Positions 25,516 to 35,436 of a stretch of 64,000 nt of DNA are shown here, piece after piece. The notes under the pieces are model-generated. The model worked only from the letters and a program-made list of their open reading frames with translations, did not search any database and was not told the origin of the DNA. The first letter of the stretch is position 1. Every line of letters begins with the position of its first letter. The position numbers and the translations under genes are program-made. The stretch comes from an uncultured Prochlorococcus sp. (lineage in GTDB: Bacteria; Cyanobacteriota; Cyanobacteriia; PCC-6307; Cyanobiaceae): NCBI GenBank assembly GCA_902538515.1, contig CACBFH010000001.1, positions 62,001-126,000 of the forward strand, read 5' to 3'.

Positions 25516-26307
25516 TCATTTTCTAAGTAATTTAACTTTCCATCTTTCTCTTTTAGTGATTTCTAAATTTAGAATTTCGATAAATCCTTTATTTTCTAAT
25601 TCTAGTTTGTCGCCAATTTTTAGATTAATAGTTGGTTTATTAACTTTGCTCCCATTTAATTTGAGCATTCCATTTTCTATCCTTTCAATAATTTTGGTTC
25701 TTGATATCCTAAAACCTGCTGAAGCTATAGCGTCTAATCTTGTTGAAGCTTCCACTGTGTTAACAAGTTTTTTTAATCTTCTATTTGGTATTTGTAATTC
25801 ATCTATACCTACTACATGAATTTTTACTTTTACGTCTCTTAAATAAAAAAACTCTTCATTTAGATATTTAGTATCAAAATCATCAATTATCCCTTGTGCC
25901 CCTCTATCGCCTATGGTCCATATATCTCCTACTTTTTTTTCATTTACTCCATTTTCAATTAAGAGGGATCTAAAGTCTTCTTGTTTTGCATTATCAAATA
26001 AAAAGTTGCCAATCATTTTTATTCCTTGTATCGGGAAATTGCTTATTAGGAAATCTTCTTCAGGAATATTATCTTCTCTAAAACAAGCTATTCTTGATCT
26101 CTGAGAAGAGGAAAATCCTCCATATACAAAAAATTTGAAATCATTTAAATTTTCAAAATCTTTTAAAATTTCCTCGCAAACGTAGGTAGAGTTAAATCCA
26201 GTCCAGTAAGTTTCCCAGTGTTTGTGAGCTAAGCTAGCAATATTTATTAATTCCTCAGTTTCTTTTTTGTAGTTTGAATTTCTTAAGATTTCTTTTAAGT
26301 CAATCAT
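25516..26307 (-). CDS. Photosystem II S4-domain protein (YlmH-like RNA-binding)
   Basis: 263 residues. The C-terminal third has the S4 RNA-binding fold: RLDAIASAGFRISRTKIIERI followed by GMLKLNGSKV and LKIGDKLEL. The N-terminal part (VYGGFSSSQRSRIACF) is of the YlmH type. In cyanobacteria and chloroplasts this family is associated with photosystem II assembly. It directly follows (1 base) the unknown 188-residue gene on the same strand. Confidence 0.85.
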   Translation of the reverse strand: MIDLKEILRNSNYKKETEELINIASLAHKHWETYWTGFNSTYVCEEILKDFENLNDFKFFVYGGFSSSQRSRIACFREDNIPEEDFLISNFPIQGIKMIGNFLFDNAKQEDFRSLLIENGVNEKKVGDIWTIGDRGAQGIIDDFDTKYLNEEFFYLRDVKVKIHVVGIDELQIPNRRLKKLVNTVEASTRLDAIASAGFRISRTKIIERIENGMLKLNGSKVNKPTINLKIGDKLELENKGFIEILNLEITKRERWKVKLLRK

Positions 26308-26874
26308 TTAGCTTTCTAAAAAAATTATATCTTTTGCATCTGTTTGTTTTATTAAAGCCCAAGGTAATTCAGTCCCAATTTGATTTTCTAGCAAAACAAG
26401 CCATTTACCTTCTTTATGAAAGTTAATAATTGATCTCAATTCTTTACCTCTATTAATATTGATACTTGCTGAAGAGACTACGCTTCCTAAATATCCTGAA
26501 CCCATTCCCAAAATACCTCCAATTAAGGATTCCCCGATGTTATTTAAACCAAGAAAGCTAAAAGTAGATAAGTTCGTCATGTTAGAAAAAGCTATTCCAG
26601 CTATAAAACCAAATGGCATTAACCATCTACTCATATCTTTTTGTCTGATATTCCTATCAAGTTTAGGATTTAAGATTCTTATATCTTCAAATTTTTGAGA
26701 TTTAAATAAAATATTTGATTTCGATTTTAGCAACTCGGCTTCATCGGATGATATTTTCTCACTTAATGGTGGGATCAAAATAGCTTCAGAAAGCATTACT
26801 GATTTTTCTTTAAAGAAATCGAATAGCTTTATACATTTATCAATGTCTTCAAATATCACAATACTTTTAGTCAA
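26308..26874 (-). CDS. Unknown protein with glycine-rich membrane hairpin
   Basis: 188 residues. A soluble start (SIVIFEDIDKCIKLFDFF) is followed by RWLMPFGFIAGIAFSNMTN and LIGGILGMGSGYLGSVVSSA, a glycine-rich hydrophobic hairpin (about 84-140), and a soluble C-terminus. No family recognised by me, but it is adjacent to and co-oriented with the PSII S4 protein, and its stop abuts that start, so a thylakoid role is possible. Confidence 0.7.
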   Translation of the reverse strand: MTKSIVIFEDIDKCIKLFDFFKEKSVMLSEAILIPPLSEKISSDEAELLKSKSNILFKSQKFEDIRILNPKLDRNIRQKDMSRWLMPFGFIAGIAFSNMTNLSTFSFLGLNNIGESLIGGILGMGSGYLGSVVSSASININRGKELRSIINFHKEGKWLVLLENQIGTELPWALIKQTDAKDIIFLES

Positions 26875-26973
26875 ATTTTAGTCCTCAAATGTTTGTGTGT
26901 TATTCAAATTAATAAAATTAGATACGTTCACTATAGATTAAGTTAAAGTAAAAGATTAGAGAACCTATCTTAA

Positions 26974-28560
26974 ATGACAAAAGTTCTAATTACGGATCCA
27001 ATTGATCAAACAGGAATCGATATTCTTTCAAAAGTTGCTCAGGTTGATCAGAAAATAGGAATTTCAAATTCTGAGTTAGCATCAATCATCGAAGAATATG
27101 ATGCCCTTATGATACGATCAGGCACACAAGTGACAGAAGAAATTATAAACTCTTCAAATAAACTTAGAATTATTGGAAGAGCAGGAGTGGGAGTCGATAA
27201 TGTAGATGTTAAAGCTGCTACTCAAAAAGGCGTTCTTGTTGTTAATTCACCAGGGGGAAACACTATAGCTGCAGCTGAACATACCATAGCTATGATGTTG
27301 GCCCTATCTAGGCATATTCCAATAGCTAATAGCAGTACTTTGTTAGGTAAATGGGAAAGAAAAAAATTTGTTGGGAATGAACTTTTTAAGAAAAAATTGG
27401 GAGTAGTAGGTTTAGGGAAAATTGGTGCTCATGTAGCGAAAGTTGCTAATGCATTAGGAATGGAGGTTTACGGATATGATCCCTTTGTCTCAACTGAAAG
27501 AGCTCAACAAATACAGGTTAAACTTTCTGAACTAGAGCTCTTATTCCAACAATCCGATTATGTGACTTTGCATTTACCTCGTACACCAGAGACAGAGAAT
27601 TTAGTAAATATGGAGGTGCTTAAAAGTATGAAAAGTAGTGCAAAATTAATTAATTGTGCTCGAGGAGGTTTAATTGACGAAGAAGCCTTGGCAGATGCTT
27701 TAAATAATTCCTTGATTGGGGGAGCAGCAATAGATGTTTTTTCTAAAGAACCTTTAGAATCGAATTCACCACTTCTAAAAGTTGAAAAAAATCTTATTCT
27801 TACCCCTCATTTAGGAGCTTCTACTCGGGAAGCACAAGAAAATGTAGCTGTTGATGTTGCCGAACAAATAAGAGATGTCTTACTTGGTTTATCCGCCAGA
27901 ACTGCAGTTAATATTCCTGGTTTAAGTCCTGACATTATGGATAGCCTAAAACCTCATTTGCAGTTGGCTGAAACATTGGGTCTGCTTATAAGCCAGCTTT
28001 CAGGCGGACAGATACAGAAACTAGAGGTCAAGCTTCAAGGCGAATTTGTACAACATCCTTCTCAGCCATTGATAATAGCTAGTTTAAAAGGCTTACTAAG
28101 TAAGGCTTTAGGAGATAGGATAAATTATGTCAACGCTTCTCTAGAAGCAGAATCTAGAGGTATTTCATTGGTTGAGAGTAAAGATGAGGCAAGACCAGAA
28201 TTTGCTAGTGGATCGCTTCAGCTAACAACTTATGGAGATAATGGTGACCACAGTGTGGCAGGAAGTATTTTTGCTGATGGAGAATTAAGAATTATTAGTA
28301 TTGATCAATATCCAGTTAACGTATCGCCAAGCAGATATATGTTGGTAACCAGGCACAGAGATATGCCAGGCATTATTGGCAAACTGGGTTCTTTATTAGG
28401 TAGCAACAATGTAAATATTGCCTCTATGCAAGTTGGACGCAAAATTGTTAGGGGAGAAGCTGTTATGGTTCTCAGTATTGATGATCCCATCCCTAATAAG
28501 TTGCTTGACACTATTATTGAAGTAGAAGGGATTACCAGTGCCAATCCAGTTACTTTATAA
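26974..28560 (+). CDS. serA: D-3-phosphoglycerate dehydrogenase
   Basis: 528 residues of the long SerA type, which oxidises 3-phosphoglycerate with NAD to start serine synthesis. Seen: NAD-binding LGVVGLGKIGAHVAKV (about 142-157), NCARGGLIDEEAL, the catalytic His in LTPHLGASTREAQ, an intervening ASB domain (about 320-450) and a C-terminal ACT domain (YMLVTRHRDMPGIIGKLGS) for serine feedback or oligomer contacts. Followed after 22 bases by prmA, probably one transcript. Confidence 0.95.
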   Translation: MTKVLITDPIDQTGIDILSKVAQVDQKIGISNSELASIIEEYDALMIRSGTQVTEEIINSSNKLRIIGRAGVGVDNVDVKAATQKGVLVVNSPGGNTIAAAEHTIAMMLALSRHIPIANSSTLLGKWERKKFVGNELFKKKLGVVGLGKIGAHVAKVANALGMEVYGYDPFVSTERAQQIQVKLSELELLFQQSDYVTLHLPRTPETENLVNMEVLKSMKSSAKLINCARGGLIDEEALADALNNSLIGGAAIDVFSKEPLESNSPLLKVEKNLILTPHLGASTREAQENVAVDVAEQIRDVLLGLSARTAVNIPGLSPDIMDSLKPHLQLAETLGLLISQLSGGQIQKLEVKLQGEFVQHPSQPLIIASLKGLLSKALGDRINYVNASLEAESRGISLVESKDEARPEFASGSLQLTTYGDNGDHSVAGSIFADGELRIISIDQYPVNVSPSRYMLVTRHRDMPGIIGKLGSLLGSNNVNIASMQVGRKIVRGEAVMVLSIDDPIPNKLLDTIIEVEGITSANPVTL

Positions 28561-28582
28561 AAAATCTTTCTCCATTTAATCA

Positions 28583-29500
28583 ATGTCTATTAAAGATTGG
28601 TATAAACTAACTTTTCAGATAGAAAGTGATTTAGAAGAAATTATCATTTGGAAATTAAATGAGTTAGGGATTTTTAGTTTTTCATTTGAATATTTGATAA
28701 ATACTGGAAATACAAAAGAAGTTAACATATGGCTCCCAATTGAAGAATGGAACGAGAGTTCTAGAAATAATTTTGAAAAAATAATTGGCGAATTTCTTAA
28801 TATTAATTACTCTAAGGATCAATTTTTTGATTGGAGCATAATCAAGGAGGAGGATTGGTTAACAAGCTGGAAGAAATATTGGGCACCTGAATTAGTTGGA
28901 AATCATTTTCTAATATTACCTTGTTGGATAAATTTGAATGAAAATTTTAATGATAAACAAATTATAAAAATAGATCCCGGAGCAGCCTTTGGTACTGGCA
29001 GTCATCCCTCGACTTATTTATGCTTAGAAAAAATGGAGAATATTTTATTTTCTGATAAAAAGGTTTTAGATATAGGGAGTGGTAGCGGTATTTTAAGCAT
29101 TGCTGCAATATTACTTGGAGCTAGAGAAGTTTGTGCAGTTGATAATGATTATTTAGCTATAAATTCTACTAAGTCTAATTTTGAAATAAATTTCGGTACT
29201 ACAAATACCTTAAACACATACTTGGGATCTTTTAATGAAGTATTTTTAGAACATCAACTCAAAAAATTTGATTGTGTTTTATGCAATATTCTCGCTGAAG
29301 TAATAAAAGAAATGATCCCGAACATTTATAAGTGTTTGAGAAGTAATGGCGAAGTTATTTTTAGTGGAATTCTAAATTCACAAAAAGATGAAATTATAAA
29401 GATATTAATTCAGAATAAATTGAAATTAGTGGATTTATCTTCTAGAAAGGATTGGGCATGTATTTCTGCGCAAAAAGCCAGCGATTCAACTTATGCATAA
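28583..29500 (+). CDS. prmA: Ribosomal protein L11 methyltransferase
   Basis: 305 residues. N-terminal substrate-recognition region, then the diagnostic [19 protein letters not shown] linker and SAM-binding [20 protein letters not shown], with [11 protein letters not shown] supplying the NPPY-like position. PrmA methylates lysines and the N-terminus of L11. The stop codon lies within an inverted repeat that probably ends the serA-prmA transcript. Confidence 0.92.
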   Translation: MSIKDWYKLTFQIESDLEEIIIWKLNELGIFSFSFEYLINTGNTKEVNIWLPIEEWNESSRNNFEKIIGEFLNINYSKDQFFDWSIIKEEDWLTSWKKYWAPELVGNHFLILPCWINLNENFNDKQIIKIDPGAAFGTGSHPSTYLCLEKMENILFSDKKVLDIGSGSGILSIAAILLGAREVCAVDNDYLAINSTKSNFEINFGTTNTLNTYLGSFNEVFLEHQLKKFDCVLCNILAEVIKEMIPNIYKCLRSNGEVIFSGILNSQKDEIIKILIQNKLKLVDLSSRKDWACISAQKASDSTYA

Positions 29501-29515
29501 GTTTTTCTTATGCAT
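29493..29515 (+). terminator. Inverted repeat across prmA stop
   Basis: ATGCATAAG, a TTTTT loop and CTTATGCAT form a perfect 9-bp hairpin that includes the prmA TAA. The following T content is weak, so termination may be partial. Confidence 0.5.
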
Positions 29516-29628
29516 ACTCTTTAATACATTTTATTGTGTCATTTTTTACTTCAAAATCTCACATATCGTCCTAATCGATGTTAAAAATGAAGGTGATAGG
29601 TATTAATTACCAACAATTTTTTATTTAA

Positions 29629-29928
29629 ATGGCTTCTTACAAAGTTACACTCATCAGCGAAGGTGAAGGTCTCAATTCAACTATTGAAGTACCTGATGAC
29701 CAATACATTCTTGACGCAGCCGAGGAGCAAGGCATTGACCTTCCTTATTCATGCAGAGCCGGAGCATGTTCAACATGTGCTGGAAAAGTCACTTCAGGTA
29801 GTGTTGATCAATCTGATCAGAGTTTCTTGGATGATGACCAACTAGAAGCTGGTTTTGTTCTTACATGTGTTGCTTATCCAACATCAGATGTAACAATTAC
29901 AACTCATGCTGAGGAAGAACTGTATTAA
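29629..29928 (+). CDS. petF: Plant-type [2Fe-2S] ferredoxin
   Basis: 99 residues with the typical cluster ligands: [13 protein letters not shown] (three Cys) and the fourth Cys in [11 protein letters not shown]. It ends in the acidic HAEEELY. This is the soluble electron acceptor of photosystem I, passing electrons to FNR, nitrite reductase, desaturases and others. A 128-base leader precedes it and a strong terminator follows, so it is transcribed alone. Confidence 0.95.
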   Translation: MASYKVTLISEGEGLNSTIEVPDDQYILDAAEEQGIDLPYSCRAGACSTCAGKVTSGSVDQSDQSFLDDDQLEAGFVLTCVAYPTSDVTITTHAEEELY

Positions 29929-29973
29929 TTTTAAAAAATTAACTTTTTTAAGTTGATTATTCCTTATTTCTCT

Positions 29974-30001
29974 GCCACCCTCAATGAAGGTGGCTTTTTT
30001 T
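29974..30001 (+). terminator. Rho-independent terminator of petF
   Basis: GCCACC (29974-29979) pairs with GGTGGC (29989-29994), followed by a run of T. It lies 45 bases after the ferredoxin stop and directly before the next small gene. Confidence 0.85.
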
Positions 30002-30005
30002 GTGA

Positions 30006-30380
30006 ATGAATAAATTTGAATTTTTCAAGACTGGAAGTGTACAGTCTAGTTTTGGAGGTCAGTACAGTTACAAGGTGATTGGACCATGTTGCCGGTTATT
30101 TGACAGAGAGGAGTTACCCTGGCCTTGTTCAAGGCTTGCTTGGAGAAGTAAGGAGCCTAGTTGGAGAAGAATAGGTTCTAGGTTTGTAGCTGATATGGCT
30201 TCAAGGAAATGCCCCTCTTACTCAGTTCAGATTTTGGAGCCTGGATCAAAACCTGTTGAAACAGTAATTACTCTTTTTTCAAAAAAGTTTTCTTCTGATA
30301 TACAAGAATGGTGGTACAGCAAAAAGCCAGTCTCAAAAGAGCCTGGCAATATCTTCCCTTGTGAAGTTAGTAAGCTTTAA
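30006..30380 (+). CDS. Cyanobacterial protein of unknown function
   Basis: 124 residues, soluble, rich in Trp and Cys (GPCCRLFDREELPWPCSRL, SWRRIGSRFVADMASRKCP). It opens with aromatic-rich EFFKTGSVQSSFGGQYSYKV. The conserved-looking core resembles a cyanobacteria-specific family, but I cannot name it. The ATG lies within a few bases of the petF terminator, so expression from its own promoter inside petF or read-through is needed. Confidence 0.7.
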   Translation: MNKFEFFKTGSVQSSFGGQYSYKVIGPCCRLFDREELPWPCSRLAWRSKEPSWRRIGSRFVADMASRKCPSYSVQILEPGSKPVETVITLFSKKFSSDIQEWWYSKKPVSKEPGNIFPCEVSKL

Positions 30381-30383
30381 ATA

Positions 30384-30986
30384 TTATGCTTTTGGCTTTG
30401 GAGGCATATAACCTTTTAAGCCAGTGCATTCAAGACTATCAATGGTATCCACTCCAGTTTGTGAGTTAGTGCCACTGGCTCTTTCACATAATGATTTTCT
30501 CTGAGAAAGATCAAGATTTGCATCAGTAAAGTCTGCACCATCAATAATTGCTCCATCAAAAACACTTTTCATTAGCTCGCCATTAGTAAGATTTGCATCT
30601 GTAAAATCAGCATTATCAAAGCGTGTTGCATATGCAATAAGGTCTTTCATATTTGCTCCTTTAAAACTTGAGTTTTTTGCGGTTGTTACGCTCATATAAG
30701 CGCCTTGTAGATTAGCTTCACCTAAATCTTGATTAGATAAATCATATTTAACATATTCAGTATTGTGAAGGTCGGCGCCGTGAAGATCATCTTTTAGTAC
30801 GTCAACTGATGAAGGATCGCTAGGATAAAGCGCACTAGCAGAAATTGGATTAAGAAGTAAACCAATAATCAAAGGAAGAAAAATAAATAGTCTTTTTAAA
30901 GACTTATGTAGTGACGAAAAAATAGAAACCATTTCGATCAATATTAATATAGAAAACCTAAGACTATTATTCCACGGGTTGGTCAT
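30384..30986 (-). CDS. Pentapeptide-repeat protein, probably exported or membrane-anchored
   Basis: 200 residues. A hydrophobic N-terminal segment (LFIFLPLIIGLLLNPISASA) looks like a signal peptide with an A-x-A end. The rest contains A(D/N)LxN-type five-residue repeats (GADLHNTEYV, EANLQGAYM, FKGANMKDL, FDNADFTDANLTNGE, GADFTDANLD), which build a right-handed beta helix. It ends with a two-Cys tail. Lumenal pentapeptide proteins of this kind are common in cyanobacteria; the role is unknown. An internal Met may be the true start. Confidence 0.82.
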   Translation of the reverse strand: MTNPWNNSLRFSILILIEMVSIFSSLHKSLKRLFIFLPLIIGLLLNPISASALYPSDPSSVDVLKDDLHGADLHNTEYVKYDLSNQDLGEANLQGAYMSVTTAKNSSFKGANMKDLIAYATRFDNADFTDANLTNGELMKSVFDGAIIDGADFTDANLDLSQRKSLCERASGTNSQTGVDTIDSLECTGLKGYMPPKPKA

Positions 30987-31018
30987 TTACGACCCTTCTT
31001 CTCACGAACTGTTGCAGT

Positions 31019-31957
31019 TTATTTAATTTCTGCAGTTAGAAAATCTTTAGCAAGCTGAGTATTAGGAAAAACTTTTTGCGCCTCTTTAAGTAAATCGCTT
31101 GGTGTTATTGCGTTTTTATTATTGTATCTTGGGCTTAAATGAGTAATAATTAATTTCTTTGAATTCGATAATAATGCTGTTTTGGCAGCCATGATTGTTG
31201 TGGAATGTAATTTTTCAAAGGCCATACTCTCATCCTCCTGTGAAAAAGTTGATTCATGTACAAGTAAATCGGCGTTTTTTGATAATGACACTGCTGATTC
31301 ACTAAAGACAGTGTCACTGCAATAAACAAAACTTTCACCCCTTCTAGGAGGTCCACAGAACTCTTTCCCATCAAATGACCTCCCATCTGCTAATAACACT
31401 TTTTTCCCTTGTTGCAGTTCTGAATAGATTGGCCCAGGTGGTATTTTCATTGATTTTGCCTTTTTGATATCAAATACGCCTGGTTTATCTTTTTCACTTA
31501 CTCGATAACCATAAGCGGGTATTTTATGTTTAAGGCAGGCGCAATTCACCTTTACTTTATCGTTTTCAAATAATATTTTATTTTCTGATGCGAAATTTTC
31601 AACTTCTATGAAATTTAGAGGAAATGATAATTTGCAATAACTACTAATAAGAGCAGAGTTTATAAAACCTCGCAGTGCTGAAGGGCCGTAAATTTCAATA
31701 CCTTTGCTATTACCTGATAAACCTAAAGTAGCTAAAAGGCCAGGCAAACCATAAATATGGTCTCCATGCATATGCGTAATAAATATCTTTTTGATTTGTG
31801 AGGATTTGATATTACTTCGCATTAATTGATGTTGAGTACCTTCTCCACAGTCAAAAAGAAATACTTCAGCATTTTGAGATAATTTTAACGCTAAGGAAGA
31901 GACATTTCTTGTTGAGGTGGGCACTCCAGAGCTTGTTCCTAGGAATGTGATGTTCAC
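31019..31957 (-). CDS. rnz: Ribonuclease Z
   Basis: 312 residues of the short tRNase Z form that cleaves tRNA 3' trailers. Metallo-beta-lactamase motifs are in order: LGTSSGVPTSTRNVSSLAL, FDCGEGTQHQLM, the zinc signature THMHGDHIYGLPGLL, SDT around residue 216, and the late HEST and THLSPRY blocks. Matches the need to process tRNAs without encoded CCA, as with both tRNAs here. Confidence 0.93.
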   Translation of the reverse strand: MNITFLGTSSGVPTSTRNVSSLALKLSQNAEVFLFDCGEGTQHQLMRSNIKSSQIKKIFITHMHGDHIYGLPGLLATLGLSGNSKGIEIYGPSALRGFINSALISSYCKLSFPLNFIEVENFASENKILFENDKVKVNCACLKHKIPAYGYRVSEKDKPGVFDIKKAKSMKIPPGPIYSELQQGKKVLLADGRSFDGKEFCGPPRRGESFVYCSDTVFSESAVSLSKNADLLVHESTFSQEDESMAFEKLHSTTIMAAKTALLSNSKKLIITHLSPRYNNKNAITPSDLLKEAQKVFPNTQLAKDFLTAEIK

Positions 31958-32045
31958 TTATAGTAATATTGTTGTTTTTCTATCTTGATTAAATCTAGAC
32001 TTTTAGCAAAACTAAGGCAATTTCAAAATTTGTTTCTCTAACAAA

Positions 32046-33425
32046 GTGATATTAAAAACTATAGAAACTACTCATAAATTTTGTTTAATAAGCATAATAA
32101 CTTTTTGTTTTTTTCAACCCAGAATTGTTTTAGCTTCAACTGAGCCAAAAATAAGTGTTCTTATCCTAAAGGACAAAAATATTAGAATTAGAGCAGATCG
32201 AACAATTCCTCTAATAATCAAAGGTCAAAGATTTTCCAACAAAAACATTAGAGGAATTACTTTAACAAAAAAAAATCAAAGAACAAGATTGTTTTTTGAT
32301 AAGAATAAACAGAAAATATATGACTTGAAGAATAAAGAAAAATTTTTAGTGAGATCCTCAGATATGAGAGGTATTTGGGTCGGTCAGAAAAGATACGCAG
32401 GTAAATTAAAGATTTTGATACGTGAAAATGACATATTGGTAATTAATGTTATTGGGATTGAGAAGTATCTGGGCAGTGTTGTGGGTTCAGAAATGCCTGC
32501 TAAGTGGCCTTTGGAAGCATTAAAAGCTCAAGCCATTGCATCAAGAACTTATGCTTTGAAGCAAAAAGGAAATTCTCTATACGATATTGATTCGACTAAT
32601 AAGAATCAGGTCTATATGGGGCTAGAGGCTAGGACAAATAAAACTAAAAAAGCAGTAAGCAGTACAAGAGCATTAGTTTTGATATATAAAAATAAATTAA
32701 TTAATTCTTTATTTCATAGCAGTTCGGCTGGCATGACGGAAAATAGTCAAGATGTATGGAAAAATAAATATCCATATTTATCCAGCGTCAAAGACTTTGA
32801 TAAAAACAATCCAAAACTTAGATGGAATAAAAAGTTCTCAGAATCTCAATTGAAAAAAATATTCCCAAGGATTGGAGGAATTAACGAAATAGAAATTTTA
32901 AATGTTACGAGTACGGGTAGAGTAAAAAATGTAAAAATTCGTGGCGATTTTGGAACTGATCAAATTTCGGGAGTTGATCTTCGAAAAAGAATGAATCTTA
33001 AGAGTACTTTAATAAGATTTAAATTTATTGAAGATAATGATACTAAATTTAGTAATGAGAGTTCTAAATTATCATCAACAAATTCATTGAAAAATGAACC
33101 TTTAACCCATATTGTTCGAGTAGGAGATACCTTAATAGTTATTGCTGATCAATATGACGTAAGTGTTGATGCAATAGTAGCCTTAAATAATATTAAAAAT
33201 TCATCATTAATAAATATAGGTCAAAGATTATTAGTTCCAAGAAATTCTCTCAATTCATCATCAGAAAAGACTCTAGTAGTTTCGGGATATGGTTCTGGTC
33301 ATGGTGTAGGAATGAGTCAATGGGGGGCAAAATATATGGCGAATAAGGGAGAGAAAGCAGTAGAAATTTTAAAACATTTTTATAAGGGAGTTGAAATAAA
33401 ACCGTTTAAGAAATATTTTTTATAA
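32046..33425 (+). CDS. SpoIID/LytB-type amidase-enhancer protein with nested LysM domain
   Basis: 459 residues, GTG start, N-terminal signal or anchor (LISIITFCFFQPRIVLAS). The SpoIID domain shows YLGSVVGSEMPAKWPLEALK with the catalytic Glu, then QAIASRTYALKQKGN and SSAGMTENSQDVW. A LysM domain (HIVRVGDTLIVIADQYDVS ... INIGQRLLVP) is inserted before the last SpoIID block GYGSGHGVGMSQWGAKYMA. The family are lytic transglycosylases acting on denuded glycans. Periplasmic role inferred. Confidence 0.85.
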   Translation: MILKTIETTHKFCLISIITFCFFQPRIVLASTEPKISVLILKDKNIRIRADRTIPLIIKGQRFSNKNIRGITLTKKNQRTRLFFDKNKQKIYDLKNKEKFLVRSSDMRGIWVGQKRYAGKLKILIRENDILVINVIGIEKYLGSVVGSEMPAKWPLEALKAQAIASRTYALKQKGNSLYDIDSTNKNQVYMGLEARTNKTKKAVSSTRALVLIYKNKLINSLFHSSSAGMTENSQDVWKNKYPYLSSVKDFDKNNPKLRWNKKFSESQLKKIFPRIGGINEIEILNVTSTGRVKNVKIRGDFGTDQISGVDLRKRMNLKSTLIRFKFIEDNDTKFSNESSKLSSTNSLKNEPLTHIVRVGDTLIVIADQYDVSVDAIVALNNIKNSSLINIGQRLLVPRNSLNSSSEKTLVVSGYGSGHGVGMSQWGAKYMANKGEKAVEILKHFYKGVEIKPFKKYFL

Positions 33426-33429
33426 AAAA

Positions 33430-34353
33430 TTATTTTGCATTAAGGACCAATTTAGGATTTATTTTATATTGTTCTTCATTAAAAAATCCTATGCCAAGCA
33501 GAGTATGCCTTTTATCTAAAACCTTTACAGGTTTTTTATAGTCAAAGGTACCAAATTCATTTAAGAAATTATTATCGACTTTAATTGCTCTTCCAGTTTG
33601 CCAAAAATTGATTTCTTCATCATTATTTAAGACAAATGTTGAAATGTGATTTAAAGCAGAAATTGTTGGGATAATAAAATTTGTAGCTTTGCTCACTACT
33701 TTTTCTTTTTCGATATCAGATATTTTTATAGAGTTTTGTTCATCAAAGCCACAAGCTGAAATTCTTTTTAGTCCTAGAAGGCAACCCCCGGAATTAAGAA
33801 TTTCTCCTAAATCTCTTGCAATTGATCTAATGTATGTACCCGCGGAACATTTAATTTTAATTTTAATTATTCCTCTGATTGGGTCCCAATTCATTAATGT
33901 CAGCTCGTCTATTTTTACTTCTCTTGGAGCTAATTCAAATTTTTCATTTTTATAAGATTTTTTATAAGCTCTCTCGCCATTTACATGTATGCTAGAAACT
34001 TTTGGAGGAATTTGTTTAATTTTTCCTCTAAATTTATTTAAATATAGATCTAATTTATCATCACTTATTTTAGGCCAATTTTTTTGATTAATAATTTCTC
34101 CGTGAATATCATCAGTTTTAGTCCTTATCCCTAATTGAATTTGTCCTATATAAGTTTTTACCTGAGGAAGATATTGAATAAATCTTGTTGCACTTCCAAC
34201 CGCAATAGGTAATGTTCCTGTAACTTCTGGATCAAGAGTCCCTGTGTGGCCAACTTTTTTTGTATTTAATAACCTTCTTATTTGTTTAACACAATCATGA
34301 GAGGTGCAACCGCTTTCTTTATTAACTATTATGAATCCATCTTCATTGTCCAT
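33430..34353 (-). CDS. truB: tRNA pseudouridine-55 synthase
   Basis: 307 residues. Seen: [20 protein letters not shown], the catalytic motif [20 protein letters not shown] with the reactive Asp, [16 protein letters not shown] and the C-terminal [14 protein letters not shown]. TruB makes psi-55 in the T-loop of tRNAs. Its stop is 4 bases from the SpoIID gene stop; the two are convergent. Confidence 0.93.
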   Translation of the reverse strand: MDNEDGFIIVNKESGCTSHDCVKQIRRLLNTKKVGHTGTLDPEVTGTLPIAVGSATRFIQYLPQVKTYIGQIQLGIRTKTDDIHGEIINQKNWPKISDDKLDLYLNKFRGKIKQIPPKVSSIHVNGERAYKKSYKNEKFELAPREVKIDELTLMNWDPIRGIIKIKIKCSAGTYIRSIARDLGEILNSGGCLLGLKRISACGFDEQNSIKISDIEKEKVVSKATNFIIPTISALNHISTFVLNNDEEINFWQTGRAIKVDNNFLNEFGTFDYKKPVKVLDKRHTLLGIGFFNEEQYKINPKLVLNAK

Positions 34354-34428
34354 TTCTAATATTAAGAATACTTTGAGAAAGATTTATCACCATCATATGA
34401 TTTTGTATTAGAAATTTAAAGTAAAAAA

Positions 34429-35169
34429 TTGAAAAACGATAATCTTATATTACAAAATTTTTTAGATAATGCTTTTAATTTGAAAACCCATTTAATGGAT
34501 TTCTTATCTATTAAAGAATGTGATTTAGATGAATTCCTTGCAAACGCAAAGATGAATTTAGCAAATTCACATCCTGGAGATACCTTGAATGATGTTTCAG
34601 ATTTTTATACTGAGATTGTTGGAGATCGTCATGTAGCTGATTTAGCTGCTTGGCATATCTCAAGCAAGGAATACATCGCTGATACTTTAAAACTGCAGCA
34701 GATTTTTTCTAGAGATTTAGTTTTAGACTTTGGAGGAGGGATTGGAACCCATGCCTTAGCTAATGCTATGTCTTCGAAAGTTGAGCATGTTTTTTTCGTA
34801 GATATTAATGAAACAAATAGAAACTTTGTTAAATTCAGAGCTCAGGAATTAGGAGTAGAAAAAAAGCTGACTTTTTGCAAGGCAATTAAAGATGCACAAA
34901 TATCGAAGTTTGATAGTATAGTTTGTCTTGATGTCTTGGAACATCTCGCAGATCCAGCTTTTCAAATTGAGATTTTCAATGATTATATGGATTCTAATTC
35001 TATTGCTTTATTTAATTGGTATTTTTATAAAGGGGAAAAAAATGAATATCCTTTTCATATCGACGATATTCAGACAGTTGAAAATTTTTTTAAAACTCTT
35101 CAATCAATGTTTTTAGAAGTTTTTCATCCTATTCTTATAACTACTAGAGCATACAAGAAAATTAAATAA
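34429..35169 (+). CDS. Class I SAM-dependent methyltransferase, unknown substrate
   Basis: 246 residues. A helical N-terminus ([19 protein letters not shown]) precedes a SAM-binding fold with [18 protein letters not shown], the acidic [11 protein letters not shown] and [14 protein letters not shown]. The LDVLEHL block is of the kind seen in small-molecule and tRNA methyltransferases. Divergent from truB by 75 bases. Starts with TTG. It overlaps the rpmA stop tail-to-tail by 8 bases. Confidence 0.78.
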   Translation: MKNDNLILQNFLDNAFNLKTHLMDFLSIKECDLDEFLANAKMNLANSHPGDTLNDVSDFYTEIVGDRHVADLAAWHISSKEYIADTLKLQQIFSRDLVLDFGGGIGTHALANAMSSKVEHVFFVDINETNRNFVKFRAQELGVEKKLTFCKAIKDAQISKFDSIVCLDVLEHLADPAFQIEIFNDYMDSNSIALFNWYFYKGEKNEYPFHIDDIQTVENFFKTLQSMFLEVFHPILITTRAYKKIK

Positions 35170-35422
35170 CTATATTAACTCTTTTTCTATTTCTTAAATT
35201 TCTTTTGATGCTTTCGAAACTTACAGTTCCTTCTTTTAGTGCAAAAAGGGTATCATCCTTACCTTTACCAACGTTAATTCCTGGAAGAAAAGAAGTACCT
35301 CTTTGACGAATTAAGATAGATCCAGCCGCTACTTTTTCACCACCATAAGCTTTAATTCCCAACCTTTTAGAGTTGGAATCTCTTCCGTTTCTTGTCGAAC
35401 CTGTTCCTTTTTTATGTGCCAT
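35162..35422 (-). CDS. rpmA: Ribosomal protein L27
   Basis: 86 residues. The family pattern [40 protein letters not shown] and [20 protein letters not shown] is complete. L27 lies near the peptidyl-transferase centre of the large subunit. Downstream of rplU by 14 bases, as in most bacteria. Confidence 0.96.
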   Translation of the reverse strand: MAHKKGTGSTRNGRDSNSKRLGIKAYGGEKVAAGSILIRQRGTSFLPGINVGKGKDDTLFALKEGTVSFESIKRNLRNRKRVNIVI

Positions 35423-35436
35423 TTAAGAATTTAATT

